Shown here: piece after piece, positions 25,201 to 33,491 of the stretch
Layout of the letters: the number at the start of each line of letters is the position of its first letter
Numbering within the stretch: the stretch's first letter is position 1
IMG/VR virus record: IMGVR_UViG_3300032006_000026
Span: 1 to 40,731 of that record
Origin: a virus
Direction: 5' to 3' (one strand)
Length of the DNA: 40,731 nt
The notes under the pieces: generated by a model
What the model was told of the DNA's origin: nothing
Database searches by the model: none
Seen by the model: only the letters and a program-made list of their open reading frames with translations
Translations under genes and position numbers: made by a program

Positions 25201-28017
25201 ATTCCAATCAGTTCCATGACTATCCAATAAACCGATAGTATCCTGTGCATTATTTGGAATAGGTGTTCTACCAACTCCACCAAGTATCTTTACTTCATAT
25301 TTTTTACCAGCACTAAAAACACCAATTCCCCTATCAGTGGCTCTTGTAACCCACTCTCTCTTCATGAAAATTTCACCATCATCTGCTTGTATTTTTATCT
25401 CTCTTACAGCAAGTCCTGCTCTTCTGGGGTTATCATTTACATTTAACTGAAATCCAACCTTTACTCTTCCATTACCAATAACTTTTAGATAAGTTATTCC
25501 ATCATCACCAACCTCAAATTTTACACTAGGAGGTGCTCCAGTAGGTACACTCTCAACAGTTCTTTTTCTTTTCTTTTCAATCTTTGCAACTGCAGTAGGA
25601 TCAAAAGGAAGAACTCCAAATTTATTAACAAAATCAGCATCATTCCACCCTTTGTGGCTAGGATTCATTTTCCATAACTTTCTATTTGCTTTCTTTATCC
25701 AATCAAGAGTATTGAATACCTCTGCCCTTGTCCCTTTTTGATTTTGAGTAGAACCTCCTTTATTACCTACAGGAGGATCAACAATAAAACTACAACTACT
25801 ACCACTTATACCAAAAAATCTTCCATTATTAACTGAACATATAATATCATCAAAGAAACCAACACCTGCTGATCCTGCAGATTGATTAGGAAGATCCTCC
25901 ACTGTTATAACTTTATCACCTTTAGTTTTTAATTTGATAGTAGATGAATTACCTGAACTAGAAGAAGAACTTGATAAAGTTACAGTTTGAGATTTATTAC
26001 CACTTCTACCAGATTGTGTCCAAATTTTATTTCCAATCTTAATAGTACCAACAGCTGTACCTGCAGTTCTTGGATTATCATTCCAAGATAAACTTAATGT
26101 AATTTGAACATTATCACCCTTAACATCTATATTTTTACCATCTGTAGAAAACTTTGCTGACCCACCAGTCACATTTGTAATAGTAAATGAAGCATTTGTA
26201 TCACTTCCATCACCATCTTTGAGAGCAAGTCTAGTTCCATTGTTAGTTACATTAATTGGATTATTTGCAGCATTTAATCCTGTAAAATTTACCACTGTTG
26301 ATGAAGAAGATTCCTGTTTAAAACCACTACTTCTCATTTTAACAGGATAAACTCTACCATATTCAACTTTTTTCGTAATTGTTTCTTTTATATCCTTTCC
26401 TTCACCATATTCCTTAGAAACATCTATTCCCAAACCTTCAATAGTAATACCATTTGCAAATAAAGATGAAATACTAATATTAAAATTAACCTCATCAGAA
26501 GTTGCAACTACATCAGATTGAATCTTCTTTTTCTCCTTAGTAGGCAAATTAAGGAGATCAAGACTGACCTTACGTATTCCTGCGCCTATAAATTTCTTAA
26601 TTTGTTGAGGAGCTGATAATGTATTACCAGCAGCACCACCAGATCCTAATAGAATTTTTTCACCAACTATATCATTATCAATATATAAATGTGCTTCATT
26701 ATCACACTGCACATTAAAAATATAATCTCCATCCCAAGGAAATTCCTCTTCCCATTCTAATGTATATAATTTTCCAGCATTATCTGATGCAGCAACATTC
26801 GATTGTGGTACTGGAGATATTGCATACTTATTCATAAATTTATCTTTATCATATTCAAAATATTGACCATCAAAAACTGTTTTTGCTGGCATAACAGGTT
26901 TACACTTCCCAAAACAAACCTCTTTCCATTCAGGAAATGTCTTCATCCCCTTCTCAATTTGAGCAAGACTCTGACCCTTAGATCGCAAATCCTTCCAATA
27001 CTCTAGACCTCTTTTATCACCATTTCTTCCGAATAATTTTATATAAAGATTATCAATTGCATCATTTTTTCCTGGTTTTGAACCCCATGCCCAATGAAAT
27101 ACATCATAAACATCTCTTGTAACTTTATCAGCAGAAGTTACTCTTAATGGTGGTTTTTGTCTTGTTGTCCACCAACCCTTAATCCTATTACCATCAATAC
27201 GTGTTCCATCTTTTAATTCTGCAAGGAACTTTTGATATCTTTCTATTTCATAACGAATAGGATCATTTTTAAAAGTTCCAATACCAGCATTTAAATAAGA
27301 AGAAGGATCCCACTTACCCAAATCCTTACCATCTGGACTAAATCTCTGACCATAACCAATATTTTCCCTCACCATTTCAGGAGAACAAGTTTCTAAATCA
27401 TATTCCTCATAATCTTCCTCTGCATCATACTCTTCAATAAAAACATCTTCATCTGATGTTCTTGTTTTAATAATAGATTTTGCAACAACACCTGCTCCTT
27501 GTCCTGTATCATCACTTATATCAACAATAGGAGGATACTTATATCCATAACCTCCATGAATCACACGAACATGAAGAATAGAACCATCAATACCTATAAT
27601 CGGAGATGCTTGAACTCCTACTCCACCACCACCATAAAAATTAACATTTGTTCTATTATCTCCATCATTCGCTCCATCTTTAGTTGTTCCTCCAGTCAGA
27701 GGTTCGTCAAGATCAAATGCATCATCAATACTTTTAGTTGTGTCTCCTTCTAAGTTTAATCCAACAATACCACTACACTTATCATACGCAGCATTTTTGC
27801 TTGGAAGCATATCTACTGGTTTTAATTTATTAACTTCATTTATATTAAGATATTGTACCTTATCCCTATTTCTAAAAATGAATTGAGTTCCTGGATTCAA
27901 TTTGGCGTAATGATTTGCCTCATAAAGATTAATACCCTCTACAAGACCTCTATCAGTTGAAATATATCCAACCTTTATATCACACTTAGTTTCTGGACCA
28001 AAAAGATCGAATGACAT
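22285..28017 (-). CDS. Giant virion protein (1910 aa) with DUF4214-like and duplicated PA14-like/beta modules
   Basis: Domains in order: a short N-terminal domain; a glycine turn repeat (GGYGYKYPPIVDISDDTGQG, about 155-174); an acidic linker (190-207); a DUF4214-like helical unit (about 320-367, IDNLYIKLFGRNGDKRGLEY); then a module of about 360 residues (393-750) repeated at about 1149-1510. The module has MN(K/R)YAISP, a PA14-like sandwich (YIFNVQCDNEAHLYIDND / GVKGTVDNFGKLFIDGVEV), FTGLNAANNPINVTNNG and WNDNPRTAGxAV with WTQSGRSG. A degenerate third WNDNPR-like unit is at about 860. More PA14-like segments lie at about 985-1065 and 1565-1640. The C-terminus is Pro-rich. PA14 modules are carbohydrate-binding, and DUF4214 occurs in secreted surface-layer proteins. 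A baseplate or whisker adhesin is likely. The upstream box GATAAATA is 21 nt before the ATG. Confidence 0.88.
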   Translation of the reverse strand: MSFDLFGPETKCDIKVGYISTDRGLVEGINLYEANHYAKLNPGTQFIFRNRDKVQYLNINEVNKLKPVDMLPSKNAAYDKCSGIVGLNLEGDTTKSIDDAFDLDEPLTGGTTKDGANDGDNRTNVNFYGGGGVGVQASPIIGIDGSILHVRVIHGGYGYKYPPIVDISDDTGQGAGVVAKSIIKTRTSDEDVFIEEYDAEEDYEEYDLETCSPEMVRENIGYGQRFSPDGKDLGKWDPSSYLNAGIGTFKNDPIRYEIERYQKFLAELKDGTRIDGNRIKGWWTTRQKPPLRVTSADKVTRDVYDVFHWAWGSKPGKNDAIDNLYIKLFGRNGDKRGLEYWKDLRSKGQSLAQIEKGMKTFPEWKEVCFGKCKPVMPAKTVFDGQYFEYDKDKFMNKYAISPVPQSNVAASDNAGKLYTLEWEEEFPWDGDYIFNVQCDNEAHLYIDNDIVGEKILLGSGGAAGNTLSAPQQIKKFIGAGIRKVSLDLLNLPTKEKKKIQSDVVATSDEVNFNISISSLFANGITIEGLGIDVSKEYGEGKDIKETITKKVEYGRVYPVKMRSSGFKQESSSSTVVNFTGLNAANNPINVTNNGTRLALKDGDGSDTNASFTITNVTGGSAKFSTDGKNIDVKGDNVQITLSLSWNDNPRTAGTAVGTIKIGNKIWTQSGRSGNKSQTVTLSSSSSSSGNSSTIKLKTKGDKVITVEDLPNQSAGSAGVGFFDDIICSVNNGRFFGISGSSCSFIVDPPVGNKGGSTQNQKGTRAEVFNTLDWIKKANRKLWKMNPSHKGWNDADFVNKFGVLPFDPTAVAKIEKKRKRTVESVPTGAPPSVKFEVGDDGITYLKVIGNGRVKVGFQLNVNDNPRRAGLAVREIKIQADDGEIFMKREWVTRATDRGIGVFSAGKKYEVKILGGVGRTPIPNNAQDTIGLLDSHGTDWNADVKITSITPLSTTKQIEETVLGYPDYPNASTDDYAGFHEIIWNNINFPEDGNYSISTMVDDNVVLTFSGKSPHSNKKDVVLDKKGFQIRGDHRTGTGKSTEIKYFKSGTYTLKAVLEQIPGVPLAQGNPMVLAVEVKAAFVSNEIEVISAKSWNQNPFGVAMTIDAPMAPTPKEPPQIQEGRCPNNPIWTTRASADKTWYPVRVDRWSKFMNRYAISPLAPLGLKGTDGAGTVYRNSWKVELPYRGFYGVKGTVDNFGKLFIDGVEVLGPDIDKNFDNYDNAAPKAKKILLEKKTIEVTVEVENEKQFIWNTIDQKVFSTADWASKQNTTTNLIEGPKNVDVTFKVSSASLYANSITLFDGSLTSSPLFFDSKEYGGPNIKETHSHNIEVGKVYDVRLTSSTSGRVALPSGIEFTGLNAANNPINVTNNGKRLALKDGDGSDANASFTIDSGDVKFSADGKSLVGSGSVKFTLSWNDNPRTAGVAVQRIKIGTTTWTQSGRSGSETHTVEVGAPDSNNNSNIQLRNKGKNVIQMEDWTDNDWADIICSATEGEFYNIQGRTCKFRVPPTSRTEIVYGKGLTSGSSKGGVSYSGPPLSTYKNGSLGALITPTWNTDEEYIANFNGKTWTMTWSGVEFKETGTYDIQAEVDDSLIVKVGGVDILRAEGKNGVTKGQFNVTEGKKTIEIVLTNLDFNAPFSQNPTVAGVKITKKVDVAKVDPTTGTALGKPWTVNPIGVSAILIPPPCPKKINGVGIVTAVIITDPGGGFPPVVPPIDPDEPSGPPVIIECPEIIPEDEGINYDTDDQVCIVNTETGEEICFTPPKGPFGTILPFTPTIDDGGRLPNGFRSYPDIRVKTRTGIGYRGIPLLSSVIDPIGVEPDRLIQVTDLPGLKQTGYYDGRPYYGAVFYEDGIRYAGYYDTPGQKVQIYDTMQESIDAEVTTPPSAIQRQGTDINSNNPRLNIPGTPDNLT
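23488..24573 (-). repeat. Internal duplication, copy 2 (coding)
   Basis: Encodes about residues 1149-1510 of the 1910-residue protein. It matches residues 393-750 (25768-26841) in motif order: MNRYAISP, PA14-like core, FTGLNAANNPINVTNNG, WNDNPRTAG, WTQSGRSG, ADIICS. Conserved blocks are also similar at DNA level, which indicates duplication rather than convergence. Confidence 0.75.
25768..26841 (-). repeat. Internal duplication, copy 1 (coding)
   Basis: Encodes about residues 393-750 of the 1910-residue protein. Same motif order as the copy at 23488-24573, beginning MNKYAISP and ending after WTQSGRSG and DDIICS. It has a longer Ser-rich insert after the WTQSGRSG segment. Confidence 0.75.
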
Positions 28018-28038
28018 ATCTTAGTTCTCTATAACAGT

Positions 28039-28046
28039 TATTTATC
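28039..28046 (-). promoter_or_regulatory. Late-promoter-like box GATAAATA with embedded stop codon
   Basis: Minus-strand GATAAATA. Its TAA (28044-28042) is the stop codon of the gp5-like gene, and it ends 21 nt before the ATG of the 1910-residue gene. One mismatch from T4 TATAAATA. Confidence 0.5.
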
Positions 28047-29898
28047 CTATCATATCCAATACATCTTCAGCCTGTTGTGCAACATCTTGTAGAAGATCAA
28101 CATTCAGAGTATTCTTTAATGGTTCAGCAAATGCAGTTTTTATATCACCAACTATATCACCTGGTTTTATATTCCCAATTGCTTCCTTAATTGCAGAAGA
28201 ACTTGGTAACATTGTTTGTTTTGTACTTGCTCCACCACCACAGAAAGTATAGAAATCAGAAACTGCTTCATTTGCTGGAATCTCAAAAGGGAAAACATTT
28301 TGAGCACCATCCATAAAATTTAATGCTGATGTCATATTTCCTTTAATATCTCCCAATTTAGAAAGCATACTCGTAATACCTCCTTCTGCTCCCCCTGCAG
28401 TAGATAATTCTTTCATCATATCCTCTATAAATCCATCCATACCATCAATTATATTTTGATTCATTTTAGAAATTTGATCTTTATTAGCATGTATAGCTCT
28501 AGCTATGACAGCCTCAGAAGAACAAACAGGAACTCTAGGAATTGCTTTTGGTTTTTCACCACCATTTGATATAGAATCAATAGCAGCTTGTTTTGCTTTT
28601 TCTATTATTCCATTAGGACCATCAATCTTTAACATATCATTTAATATACCTTCCATCATTCCACCCATACCACCAGACATTTGATTAAAATTAGCCATCA
28701 AATTCTGAGTCATATTATCCTTTAAGTCAAGAAACTGAGATCTCTTAGATGCAGGTAATGCAGAAACTGCTTTAGTCATCTCTTTATTTAATTTTTTCTC
28801 TGTATATTGCTTTACCTTATCCATCACAACTTTCATATATTTTGCTTGTTGTTTAGAAGAATCTTTAATAACTTTTTTTAAATCTTTTACACCCTGAGTA
28901 ATAGAAACCTGATCAGTATAACTTGCTAATGCATTCATCGCCTTATCAATATCCTGAGTCATATTATCCATATCAATATTCATAGCCTTATTACAAGATT
29001 CAACAATACTAGTTGGTTTTAACATCACCATTTTCTTATCACAAATCTCATCCAATTTAAGAGTAGCAGCAGTCTGAATATGAGGAGATTCTGATTCAAT
29101 AGTTGCTCCTCTTTGTGCTTTTGATCTAGGAGAATCTGCTTCTTTCTTTCTTGCTGCCATTCCTGAAGCAAGTCTATCTTTAATTAATTGTAATTGTTGT
29201 GATTGAGAAAACTCAGGATTATTTTTTTTAATAAGTTCTATTTCTGCCTTTGCACTATTAATATCTTTCTGTTGATTTGGTGTTATTTCTTTATTTGAAG
29301 GCAATCCCAAATTATTTGTTTTTCCTGTAAAACTAGGAGCAAGTTCTTTTGCAAGTTCTTTTGATTTTGGTTTATTAACTACCTTATCACTATCAGGAGG
29401 TGTAGAACCAGACTTTCCTTTAGGTGGTTTAGCACCTTCTGCAAAACCACTAGTTGCTAAAGTTCCAGGTTTAGTATTACTAACTCTATCTGTTCCAATT
29501 TCTGTTGCTAAATCTGTCTGAGAATTATTACCCATAACTCCCATAATAACAGGTTGTTGTTGCTCAGGTCCGTCCAAGAAAAAACCAAAAACAATATTAC
29601 CCTGTCTGATCATAGGAGTTTGACCAGAAGATTGGAGATATGCACCTGCAGTAACAGGATACATTATATTAGACCAAGGAAGATCCTTAGATTCTATTCC
29701 ACTTTCACCTGCATCATGAAGACCAAAAATCCTTACTTTATATCGATATCCCCAACCAGGAACACTTTGTTTATCCTCAAATTTTCCAGGATTGATATTA
29801 TCTCTCCAATAAGAGTCATCAGCAACCTGACCAATCCACCAATTGAATCCTTGCCCTAAAAACTGTTGATTAAATAATGCTCCTCCTTCTGCTGACAT
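28042..29898 (-). CDS. Baseplate hub protein, gp5-like OB-fold, no visible lysozyme
   Basis: The N-terminal about 130 residues (FNWWIGQVADDSYWRDNINP, GWGYRYKVRIFGLH, LPWSNIMYPVTAGAY, QGNIVFGFFLDGPEQQQPVI, MGVMGNNSQT) match the OB-fold domain of T4 gp5 and other central-hub proteins: the WxGxVxd start, the YRYKVRI strand and the P-x-IxGxxG close. Residues about 130-270 are a Lys/Pro/Ser-rich linker. The rest (about 280-618) is mainly helical and Met-rich (QMSGGMGGMMEGILNDM). No T4-lysozyme-like catalytic pattern is visible, so it would not be the peptidoglycan-cutting hub of T4. The beta-helical spike may be supplied by the 207-residue protein. It starts just after the 89-residue gene (stop 29901), in the order gp27-like, small protein, gp5-like. 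Confidence 0.85.
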   Translation of the reverse strand: MSAEGGALFNQQFLGQGFNWWIGQVADDSYWRDNINPGKFEDKQSVPGWGYRYKVRIFGLHDAGESGIESKDLPWSNIMYPVTAGAYLQSSGQTPMIRQGNIVFGFFLDGPEQQQPVIMGVMGNNSQTDLATEIGTDRVSNTKPGTLATSGFAEGAKPPKGKSGSTPPDSDKVVNKPKSKELAKELAPSFTGKTNNLGLPSNKEITPNQQKDINSAKAEIELIKKNNPEFSQSQQLQLIKDRLASGMAARKKEADSPRSKAQRGATIESESPHIQTAATLKLDEICDKKMVMLKPTSIVESCNKAMNIDMDNMTQDIDKAMNALASYTDQVSITQGVKDLKKVIKDSSKQQAKYMKVVMDKVKQYTEKKLNKEMTKAVSALPASKRSQFLDLKDNMTQNLMANFNQMSGGMGGMMEGILNDMLKIDGPNGIIEKAKQAAIDSISNGGEKPKAIPRVPVCSSEAVIARAIHANKDQISKMNQNIIDGMDGFIEDMMKELSTAGGAEGGITSMLSKLGDIKGNMTSALNFMDGAQNVFPFEIPANEAVSDFYTFCGGGASTKQTMLPSSSAIKEAIGNIKPGDIVGDIKTAFAEPLKNTLNVDLLQDVAQQAEDVLDMIG

Positions 29899-29900
29899 CC

Positions 29901-30170
29901 TTAATCGTCGTATACTCTACATTCCAGAGAATCTGGGTGATTATCACAATATACTTCTAAATGCTTGTCCTCGTGCCTTGTGTGCCAGTCATTGATCTTA
30001 CCATCATTCTTATTAACTTCATCCTCTGAGTGAGCATGGAAGGCATCATTGTGCATCTTTAAATCATCCTCAGTATACTCAATCATACCATGATTAATAT
30101 GCTCTTTATGATCTTTAGGATCAATATAAACCTCATGATCTAAATCATGCTTTGGTGTGTTGGTTGTCAT
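29901..30170 (-). CDS. His/Asp-rich small protein (89 aa), unassigned
   Basis: Twelve of 89 residues are histidine and many others Asp or Glu (MTTNTPKHDLDHEVYIDPKD, AFHAHSEDEV, DWHTRHEDKHLEVYCDNHPD). It contains one HxH (HAH) and two cysteines near the end. The composition suggests metal binding, but no named family is recognised. It has a GGAG ribosome site and lies between the gp27-like and gp5-like hub genes, so it is probably co-expressed with the hub. It might be a hub accessory, a metal-binding tip component or an assembly factor. All of those are guesses from position. Confidence 0.75.
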   Translation of the reverse strand: MTTNTPKHDLDHEVYIDPKDHKEHINHGMIEYTEDDLKMHNDAFHAHSEDEVNKNDGKINDWHTRHEDKHLEVYCDNHPDSLECRVYDD

Positions 30171-30178
30171 AATTTCTC

Positions 30179-31660
30179 CTATTTAATGTTTGTTAAAAAA
30201 TTAGAGCTCATAACTTTAGATACTTTGTCATTACCTTGAGTAGGGCTCCCAGTTCTACCAACAGAATCTCTAATCAAATTCAGTTTAGTATAGGTCTCTT
30301 TAGCAGTAATGTAATGACAAAGATCTGCTATAATATATAGACCCCCATCCATCTTATTTACATCATCACCACAGGATTTATTTTCACTTTCACTTATTTC
30401 AGGAATGTCCATATAGACACACTCTCCTGCATGTAAGGAAAACTCTCCAGGTATAGTGATAGTTATTTGGGATGCGAACAATTGATTATACCTCATAATA
30501 GCCTGATTTACAACCTCAGACTTCTTTAAGTTTTCTTTATCTGACTTTTCAATTTGTTCTTCACTCTCACCCATATGAAGTTGTCCTGTGGAAGCCAATT
30601 GCCAAGTAGTTCTAGAAAACTCAGAATCTCCACCCTCCTTAGTAAAAACATCATTTGGTGCTGGTAATTGTTCTCCAGCCAATTTTAATTTTTCTCCCCA
30701 CCCATCATCAAAAGCATTAATTGTTTTTACTGAATACTCTGTGGTAAAAGGATCAATTATAATACTACGAGTGGAATATGCTCCCATAGATAGTTTTTGT
30801 TGAACATTTACACGATTATCAGTATCTAATGTAAGTGCTTTTATATCATATCCCTTTGGAATACCTTTTTCACTATCAGGTGTTTCATTATAGATAATTG
30901 ATTTCTTTTTTTCACCTGATAATAATGCATCAATTGATTTGAAATGATATCCATCTGCAGTTTCATAAAATAAATATCCAGCACTAACACCTAGTTCTTG
31001 GTCTTTTGCCGATACTGCCTTTGTAGATAAATTATTAATTACATAAAATGGTTTTTTATTATTACCAACATACTGTAAAGGATCTTTAGTTTCTTCTATA
31101 TTTGCTTCCTTTGTCTTTTCAGATTTTAAAACATCCTTTAATATCTTTTCAACTTCGTCAGATATTGTACCTGATAAACAATATCTCACTCTTGCTTTTT
31201 CATTATCAATAAACTCTTTAGATGTTAAAATTATTTCATATGATTTACTAGTTGTCTCTGAAGCAGTAGGAATTGGAGTAATTGTATTAATATACAAATT
31301 ATTATCACCCTTACCAAAATTCACAGTATTACCATTATTATCAGTAAACTTTAAGTCAACTTGTTCTCCTCCAGTAATAGGTAGACCTTCAACAGCACTT
31401 ACTTTCTTTGTCGTTGGTTTTGTTCCTCTCTTACTTTGTTTTGTTGATTTCATCGTATTACCAGCATCAGTAAAAATTACAGATGCTTTTACTGTATCAC
31501 CAAGAATACTTTCCCAATATAATACACGAACTGTTCCTTGCAATACACTTACACTAGTACTTTTCTTTACATTAGAAATAATATTTACTTTCTCAAGAAG
31601 AGCTGGTTCAGAGTTTCTAGCTAAATTTCTTTTTAAATTTTTGTTGCCTTGTCCTGCCAT
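30179..31660 (-). CDS. Putative baseplate hub protein, gp27-like
   Basis: A 493-residue protein with hub-type features: beta segments early (VSVLQGTVRVLYWESILGDT), a central Lys-rich region, and a C-terminal part with QITITIPGEFSLHAGECVYM, DIPEISES and GGLYIIADLCHYITAKETYT, then KLNLIRDSVGR. The late pattern (G-x-x-L-x-x-G-x-x-V ... G-x-Y-x-I/V ... H ... Y-x-T-x-L-x-L-x-R-D) is the usual end of gp27/gpD/VgrG-type hub domains, where H and T/L strands close the second beta-barrel. The gene sits next to a gp5-type OB-fold protein, the normal partner of gp27. An AGGAGG site lies upstream of the ATG at 31660. The family link rests on motif style and context. Confidence 0.72.
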   Translation of the reverse strand: MAGQGNKNLKRNLARNSEPALLEKVNIISNVKKSTSVSVLQGTVRVLYWESILGDTVKASVIFTDAGNTMKSTKQSKRGTKPTTKKVSAVEGLPITGGEQVDLKFTDNNGNTVNFGKGDNNLYINTITPIPTASETTSKSYEIILTSKEFIDNEKARVRYCLSGTISDEVEKILKDVLKSEKTKEANIEETKDPLQYVGNNKKPFYVINNLSTKAVSAKDQELGVSAGYLFYETADGYHFKSIDALLSGEKKKSIIYNETPDSEKGIPKGYDIKALTLDTDNRVNVQQKLSMGAYSTRSIIIDPFTTEYSVKTINAFDDGWGEKLKLAGEQLPAPNDVFTKEGGDSEFSRTTWQLASTGQLHMGESEEQIEKSDKENLKKSEVVNQAIMRYNQLFASQITITIPGEFSLHAGECVYMDIPEISESENKSCGDDVNKMDGGLYIIADLCHYITAKETYTKLNLIRDSVGRTGSPTQGNDKVSKVMSSNFLTNIK

Positions 31661-31682
31661 AAGTTATTCCTCCTAATTATAT

Positions 31683-33491
31683 TTAACCACCTTTATAAAG
31701 AAGCTCAGCCATTTCATCAATTCCTCCTCCACCACCCACAATAGATGGTGTTAATGATTCTTTACCCTTTTCTGTAAAAGGAAAGGAAGATTTATCTGCT
31801 ACTTTAACAAAAATAGTTTCACCTTCAGGATCTTCATAAGATGCTTGCATAGAAACATTAGATGTTTTATTTTTAACAGAATTTACATCTAATGGAATAA
31901 TGTTTTCAGCATTACCTTTATGAACTATAGATGGTCCAGTTTTAGGAACAGGAACTGCTCCATCATCATATGTACTACCACCTTTACCACCAAAAGTTTC
32001 CATAGGACCTGAAAGTCCTCTAGGAACTAACTTTCCATCTACTTCGATTTTTGTTAGTGATGCTTTTATAGTTTTATCTGTTGTTACCTCTTCATTTCGA
32101 TTAAAGAGATGTGGAATCTCTCTAAATCTCATGTCAATACTATCATCTTTTCGATTTATTGTTTTATTCTGGTAAATATTTTTTAACCCGTCTTCCTTAT
32201 TTCCACCACTCCAAGCACCCTTCTCATCAGAAATCCATCCCTTACCAAAAAGTTGTCCAATATCAAACATATTATAAAACCTTCTCATTTGTTCTCTAAC
32301 TCTTCCATCAAATGCGGTCATCTCCTTTGCTATATTTTCTCGCACTGCTTCCTTTTGATCTTCTGGAGCAAATTGCACTCTAGCCCAGTTACTTAACAAT
32401 CTAAATGGTGTTCCAAGAATATCAAAGAAACCAGTCATTGCTCCTGTTAACCTATGAGCAACATCCGAAACTCCTGCGACTACACCCCAAAAATACTTAC
32501 GAGGATCCCACCATTTTAAATCCTTAGACTTTTCATGAGCGTCTCTTGCATAATTTGTAATCCTATCATTCAACTTCATTAAACGAGAACCACCTTCTCC
32601 AATAGCATATGCTGCTCCTGATGCAGCAGTTACTATTAAAGCACCTTTAGCAACTGCTGCCAGAGGTGCTGCTTTAGCAATACCTAATGCTTTAGTACCC
32701 CAACCAATAAGCGTAGAAGCACCCTTCTTTCCAAATACTTGAATTAAGGCTCTTTTTAATACTCTTGGTCCAATTCCATGCTTAAAAAGTCTTGTAAAAT
32801 TCTTACCAAAATCCAGAAGATTGGTTCCAAACTCATTACTTAAAGCAATCATTGCTGCAGCAAGCATCATTGTAAGATTTAAAACTGTATTCAATACTCC
32901 ACTAATTTTATCAAAAACCTCAACACCTTTGTCACCAAAAATATTCCCTACTACTCCACGAGTCCACTCAAATGCTTTATATCCCCAATGAACCATAGTT
33001 ATTAATCCATCAAGGAGTTTACCACCAAACCAAATAACAAAATCTGCTATTTTACCTATTACCCTAACAATTCCCATCACTCTAGGTAAAAATTTAAGTA
33101 ATCTAAAGGTAAACCATCCAATAATAACTTTACCTAAAAAATCTTTAATCTTATCCAAGAAACTCATCTTGGGTAATAATGGTCTAGGAGTTTCTTCATC
33201 CTCCTCACCACCATCAGGTTTTTCCTTATCTTCTTCTTGTTCTACTCTTAATTCATCTTCTTTTTGTTTTTGTTCCTTCTTCTGTGCTGCTTTATCAGCA
33301 ACAAGACTTCCTTTTAAGAATTTATCAACTTTTACTAATTTTATACTAATAGTATGAACAACATCCTTCTCATCAGAAGTTTCAGTTATTTTTTCACCAG
33401 AAGATCCCACTAAAGAAGTAGTAGGACGGACCATAAGATCTCCTCCTTTTACACCCTTTCCTAAGAGTTTATTTTTATCTACTACTGCCAT
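31683..33491 (-). CDS. Large helical tail protein, second tape-measure-like candidate (602 aa)
   Basis: An N-terminal disordered region is followed by a strongly charged coiled-coil-like stretch (about residues 64-100, KKEQKQKEDELRVEQEEDKE). Hydrophobic helices at about 115-165 (IIGWFTFRLLKFLPRVMGIV) and 200-220 (NLTMMLAAAMIALSNEF) follow, then Ala/Gly-rich helices (AAPLAAVAKGALIVTAASGA). The C-terminal third is soluble, with GKGGSTYDDGAVPVPK. Amphipathic and membrane-seeking helices are typical of tape-measure or ejected tail proteins. The adjacent 725-residue protein has the better tape-measure signature, so this may be a second internal tail protein ejected with it. The ATG shares one base with the upstream TAA (TAATG), giving direct coupling. 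Confidence 0.7.
   Translation of the reverse strand: MAVVDKNKLLGKGVKGGDLMVRPTTSLVGSSGEKITETSDEKDVVHTISIKLVKVDKFLKGSLVADKAAQKKEQKQKEDELRVEQEEDKEKPDGGEEDEETPRPLLPKMSFLDKIKDFLGKVIIGWFTFRLLKFLPRVMGIVRVIGKIADFVIWFGGKLLDGLITMVHWGYKAFEWTRGVVGNIFGDKGVEVFDKISGVLNTVLNLTMMLAAAMIALSNEFGTNLLDFGKNFTRLFKHGIGPRVLKRALIQVFGKKGASTLIGWGTKALGIAKAAPLAAVAKGALIVTAASGAAYAIGEGGSRLMKLNDRITNYARDAHEKSKDLKWWDPRKYFWGVVAGVSDVAHRLTGAMTGFFDILGTPFRLLSNWARVQFAPEDQKEAVRENIAKEMTAFDGRVREQMRRFYNMFDIGQLFGKGWISDEKGAWSGGNKEDGLKNIYQNKTINRKDDSIDMRFREIPHLFNRNEEVTTDKTIKASLTKIEVDGKLVPRGLSGPMETFGGKGGSTYDDGAVPVPKTGPSIVHKGNAENIIPLDVNSVKNKTSNVSMQASYEDPEGETIFVKVADKSSFPFTEKGKESLTPSIVGGGGGIDEMAELLYKGG

Noticed and set aside
23176-27753. Plus-strand ORFs of 60-110 codons across the 1910-residue gene
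   Set aside because: No ribosome sites, no recognisable motifs, and Ser/Thr/Ile/Pro-rich composition expected from antisense reading of an AT-rich gene.
28042-29898. Tail lysozyme activity in the gp5-like protein
   Set aside because: No T4-lysozyme-type E/D/T catalytic pattern could be found in the linker or helical regions; only the OB-fold part is supported.
30180-30186. TTAAATA as a late promoter for the 89-residue gene
   Set aside because: It ends only 9 nt before the ATG and abuts the GGAG ribosome site, so a transcript could not carry the site; it is the end of the upstream gene.
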